DNA of 7,095 bases from Pseudomonadota bacterium (GTDB lineage Bacteria; Pseudomonadota; Alphaproteobacteria; Rhizobiales; Xanthobacteraceae): NCBI GenBank assembly GCA_023433965.1, contig JAEYTQ010000014.1:1-7095 (forward strand). The letters run 5' to 3'. The notes under the pieces were generated by a model. That model had not been told where the DNA came from. It searched no databases and saw only the letters and a program-made list of their open reading frames with translations. Both the position numbers and the translations under genes were made by a program. Below, in pieces: positions 5,555 to 7,095 of this stretch (position 1 is the stretch's first letter; each line of letters begins with the position of its first letter).

Positions 5555-5965
5555 CTATTCGTCGCGGTAAACCTTCTCGCGTTTCTCGTGCCGCTCCTGC
5601 GCCTCCACCGAGAGCGTCGCGATGGGCCGGGCCTCGAGCCGCTTCAATGAGATCGGCTCGCCGGTTTCCTCGCAATAGCCATAGGTGTTGTCCTCGATAC
5701 GCTGGAGCGCGGCGTCGATCTTGGCGATCAGCTTGCGCTGGCGGTCGCGGGCACGGAGTTCGATGGCACGATCGGTCTCGGACGAGGCCCGATCGGCGAG
5801 ATCGGGATGGTTGACGTTCTCCTCCTGCAGAGCCTGAAGGGTGAGCTTGGACTCTTTGAGGATCTCATCCTTCCAGGCAAGGAGCTTCAGGCGGAAGTAC
5901 TCCTTCTGCCGGTCGTTCATGAAAGGCTCTTTGTCGGTCGGTCGGTAGTTTTTCAACTTTTCCAA
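5555..5965 (-). CDS. dksA: RNA polymerase-binding transcription factor DksA
   Basis: DksA enters the RNA polymerase secondary channel and, with ppGpp, adjusts transcription of rRNA and amino-acid genes in the stringent response. The 136-residue product has the coiled-coil domain (about 17-90) with the tip motif DLADRA (residues 55-60), keeping the two Asp and the Ala of the E. coli DPVDRA tip. The globular zinc-finger region (95-125, YGYCEETGEPISLKRLEARP) has only one cysteine (Cys98). The other three zinc-ligand positions are Thr101, Ser119 and Ala122, as in other alphaproteobacterial DksA proteins. TTG 5965 is taken as the start because the segment with YRPTDKEPFMN is family-conserved and an in-frame TAG lies seven codons upstream. 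The ATG at 5920 would remove that segment. The ribosome site is weak (AGGAAG, 11 bases upstream). A promoter is visible at 6026-6054 and a terminator directly downstream, so it looks monocistronic. Confidence 0.93.
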   Translation of the reverse strand: MEKLKNYRPTDKEPFMNDRQKEYFRLKLLAWKDEILKESKLTLQALQEENVNHPDLADRASSETDRAIELRARDRQRKLIAKIDAALQRIEDNTYGYCEETGEPISLKRLEARPIATLSVEAQERHEKREKVYRDE

Positions 5966-5999
5966 GGGAGGCCTATCTTCCTAAGCAACGACTCGTGGA

Positions 6000-6014
6000 C
6001 GGACCGAGGGTCCG
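6000..6014 (-). promoter_or_regulatory. Small hairpin in the dksA 5' leader
   Basis: CGGACC and GGTCCG form a perfect 6-bp stem around a 3-base loop, starting a few bases after the predicted dksA transcription start. It may stabilise the leader or influence translation from the weak TTG start 35 bases further on. No function can be assigned from sequence alone. Confidence 0.35.
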
Positions 6015-6025
6015 CTGAGCCGGGC

Positions 6026-6054
6026 CTTATATAGTGGCCTCCCGTGACAGACAA
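6026..6054 (-). promoter_or_regulatory. Housekeeping-type promoter of dksA
   Basis: On the minus strand TTGTCT (6049-6054) and TATAAG (6026-6031) are separated by 17 bases, a good -35/-10 pair for the vegetative sigma factor. The predicted start near 6019 gives a leader of about 55 nt. An overlapping CTATAT resembles the alphaproteobacterial -10 form but would give a shorter spacer. Confidence 0.55.
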
Positions 6055-6078
6055 TGTTTCCCTCGCCGCCCGGTCCTC

Positions 6079-6119
6079 GCCCCCAAGCCCTTGCACAGGA
6101 AGGTCTAATCCTGGGGGGC
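6079..6119 (-). terminator. Possible hairpin after the NmrA-like gene
   Basis: GCCCCCAAG (6079-6087) and CTGGGGGGC (6111-6119) pair at eight of nine positions with a 23-base loop, 17 bp beyond the stop of the upstream minus-strand gene. No T-run follows. It could separate this gene from dksA, or be chance pairing in GC-rich DNA. Confidence 0.3.
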
Positions 6120-6135
6120 TCGGGAGACGGCTGGC

Positions 6136-6747
6136 TTAATAGCCGACCGTGAAGCGCTGCTTCGGATGGGCCGGCCGTTCGATCTCGTCGGCGAGCGCGA
6201 TGGCGTAGTCGGCGAAGGTGATCCAGCTCTTGCCGTTCGCATCTGCGAGAAGCTGGTCGGTCCCGAGCCGGAACTTGTCCGTGCGTTCCCCCTCGATGAA
6301 GAGCGCCGACGGCGAGATGAAGGTCCAGTTCAGGTCTTTTTCCTCCCGCAGCAGATCCAGGAAGGCCGAACCCGCCTCCGCTTCGGCCTTGTATTGGGCC
6401 GGGAAATTGGGGGTCGTGACCAGCTTCACACCGGGGGCAACCTCAAGGCTCCCGGCGCCGCCGACTACGAGGTAGCGACCGACCTTGGAGTCCTTCGCCG
6501 CTCCGATCAGCTTGGATGCGTCGCTGGCCAGGAAGTGCACGGAACTCACCGCGACGTCGTGCCCGGTCCACAGCTTGGCGAGCCCGGCTTGATCGAGCAC
6601 GTCGCCCTTGATCGGCGTCACGTTTGGAAGGGCCGCGATCTTCTCTGGGTTGCGGGCGATGGCCGTGACCGTGTGGCCGCGACGGGACAATTCCTTGGTG
6701 ATCTCCGACCCGGCACGGCCCGAGGCGCCGGCAACTGCGATTTTCAT
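6136..6747 (-). CDS. NmrA-like NAD(P)-binding oxidoreductase (atypical short-chain dehydrogenase family)
   Basis: The 203-residue protein starts MKIAVAGASGRAG, with the glycine-rich dinucleotide loop GASGRAG (residues 7-13) of the Rossmann fold. It continues with an Arg after the second strand (TAIARNPEK), a GDVLD segment, and VGRYLVVGGAGSLEV near the middle. This layout matches small NAD(P)H-binding proteins of the NmrA/YwnB type, which are either reductases or redox sensors. The canonical Tyr-x-x-x-Lys catalytic pair of classical SDRs is not clear; QYKAEAE near the usual place is a weak candidate. The start is set by AAAGGAG six bases before ATG 6747; an upstream in-frame TTG at 6792 is less likely because a promoter overlaps it. 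It is divergent from an HxlR-family regulator, its probable controller. Substrate is unknown. Confidence 0.85.
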   Translation of the reverse strand: MKIAVAGASGRAGSEITKELSRRGHTVTAIARNPEKIAALPNVTPIKGDVLDQAGLAKLWTGHDVAVSSVHFLASDASKLIGAAKDSKVGRYLVVGGAGSLEVAPGVKLVTTPNFPAQYKAEAEAGSAFLDLLREEKDLNWTFISPSALFIEGERTDKFRLGTDQLLADANGKSWITFADYAIALADEIERPAHPKQRFTVGY

Positions 6748-6780
6748 GGGAGGCTCCTTTGCGTGGTAACTAGCAGAAAC

Positions 6781-6808
6781 TAGATATCGCAAAGAATGCT
6801 GGTGTTAA
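6781..6808 (-). promoter_or_regulatory. Promoter of the NmrA-like gene
   Basis: On the minus strand TTAACA (6803-6808) and TATCTA (6781-6786) are 16 bases apart, close to the vegetative -35/-10 consensus. The predicted start near 6774 gives a leader of about 27 nt. Two AACTAG repeats (6768-6773 and 6778-6783), one helical turn apart, cover the -10/+1 region and could be regulator contacts. Confidence 0.45.
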
Positions 6809-6811
6809 GAG

Positions 6812-6845
6812 AGCACTTTGTGCTTACCTGATTACACCGAGGTAA
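6812..6845. promoter_or_regulatory. Candidate HxlR operator dyads in the divergent spacer
   Basis: Two inverted repeats lie side by side: AGCAC-TTT-GTGCT (6812-6824) and TTACCT-N10-AGGTAA (6824-6845). The first abuts the -35 of the NmrA-like gene, and both sit upstream of the HxlR gene. HxlR proteins are dimeric winged-helix repressors or activators that bind such dyads in the spacer they share with their target. Assignment to this regulator is an inference. Confidence 0.4.
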
Positions 6846-6903
6846 CTGATCACGTGCAACCGAGCGGCGGATGCCAGCAACGGTATCGATCCGAGGACTG
6901 CAG

Positions 6904-7095
6904 ATGAAACCCGACGTCTATGCAGCCAACTGCCCCACCCGCCAGATCCTCGATCGCGTCGGCGACAAATGGGCCGTGCTGATTCTCTTGCTCCTGCGCG
7001 AGGAGCCGATGCGCTTCAATCAGTTGCGCCGCGCGATTGAAGGCATCTCGCAGAAGATGCTGAGCCAGGTTCTCAAATCGCTGGACCGCGACGGC
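6904..7095 (+). CDS. HxlR-family transcriptional regulator (5' part, truncated by window edge)
   Basis: The first 64 codons are visible and open to the window end. The protein shows the HxlR signature: Cys10-Pro11, then LDRVGDKWAVLILLLL (16-31), which is the alpha-1/alpha-2 core, then MRFNQLRRAIEGISQKMLSQVLKSLDRDG (36-64), covering the helix-turn-helix and recognition helix of the winged-helix domain. GAGGA (6893-6897) lies six bases before the ATG, so the start is firm. Members such as YodB and HypR of Bacillus use the conserved N-terminal cysteine to sense quinones, aldehydes or disulfide stress and control adjacent oxidoreductase genes. The divergent NmrA-like gene fits that pattern. The wing and dimerisation helix are outside the window, so it cannot be checked whether further cysteines exist. 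Confidence 0.9.
   Translation, partial: MKPDVYAANCPTRQILDRVGDKWAVLILLLLREEPMRFNQLRRAIEGISQKMLSQVLKSLDRDG

Noticed and set aside
6748..6792. N-terminal extension of the NmrA-like protein from TTG 6792
   Set aside because: AAAGGAG directly precedes ATG 6747, the Rossmann strand begins right at that Met, and the extension overlaps the predicted promoter.
1..7095. CRISPR arrays, tRNA or rRNA genes, insertion sequences, phage genes
   Set aside because: No regularly spaced repeats, cloverleaf sequence, transposase motif or terminal inverted repeats with target duplication were seen on either strand.

Overview
The window looks like chromosomal DNA from a GC-rich alphaproteobacterium, most likely Bradyrhizobium or a close relative (Nitrobacteraceae). 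The evidence is the high-GC codon use, the Caulobacter-like fliL/flgFGAH arrangement, a DksA with a cysteine-depleted zinc-finger region, and CtrA-like and sigma-54-like promoter motifs. The genus is inferred from remembered family sequences, not from a search.

Layout. Positions 1-270 (minus) hold the 5' end of fliL, cut by the window edge. A 384-bp divergent control region follows, with a CtrA-like box facing fliL, a well-formed -24/-12 (sigma-54) promoter facing flgF, and a hairpin at the predicted start of the flgF transcript. Positions 655-4127 (plus) are a tight flagellar operon, flgF-flgG-flgA-flgH: proximal rod, distal rod, P-ring chaperone and L-ring lipoprotein. Together they carry the axial structure from the inner membrane out through the outer membrane. 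Two consecutive hairpins close the operon.

Positions 4247-5026 (minus) encode a 2-keto-4-pentenoate hydratase-type enzyme of the fumarylacetoacetate hydrolase superfamily, with no visible link to motility. Positions 5109-5282 (plus) hold a decayed C-terminal half of an HxlR-family regulator. A non-coding stretch with short dyads follows. Next is dksA (5555-5965, minus), with a clear intrinsic terminator and a recognisable promoter.

The right end is a divergent pair. An NmrA-like NAD(P)-binding protein (6136-6747, minus) faces an intact but truncated HxlR-family regulator (6904-7095+, plus) across a 156-bp spacer containing a promoter and several dyads. This is the usual layout of a redox- or electrophile-sensing regulator controlling its neighbour.

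I found no convincing undescribed system. The points most worth a second look are the HxlR remnant, the hydratase block between flgH and dksA, the paired CtrA/sigma-54 control region, and the HxlR/oxidoreductase spacer.
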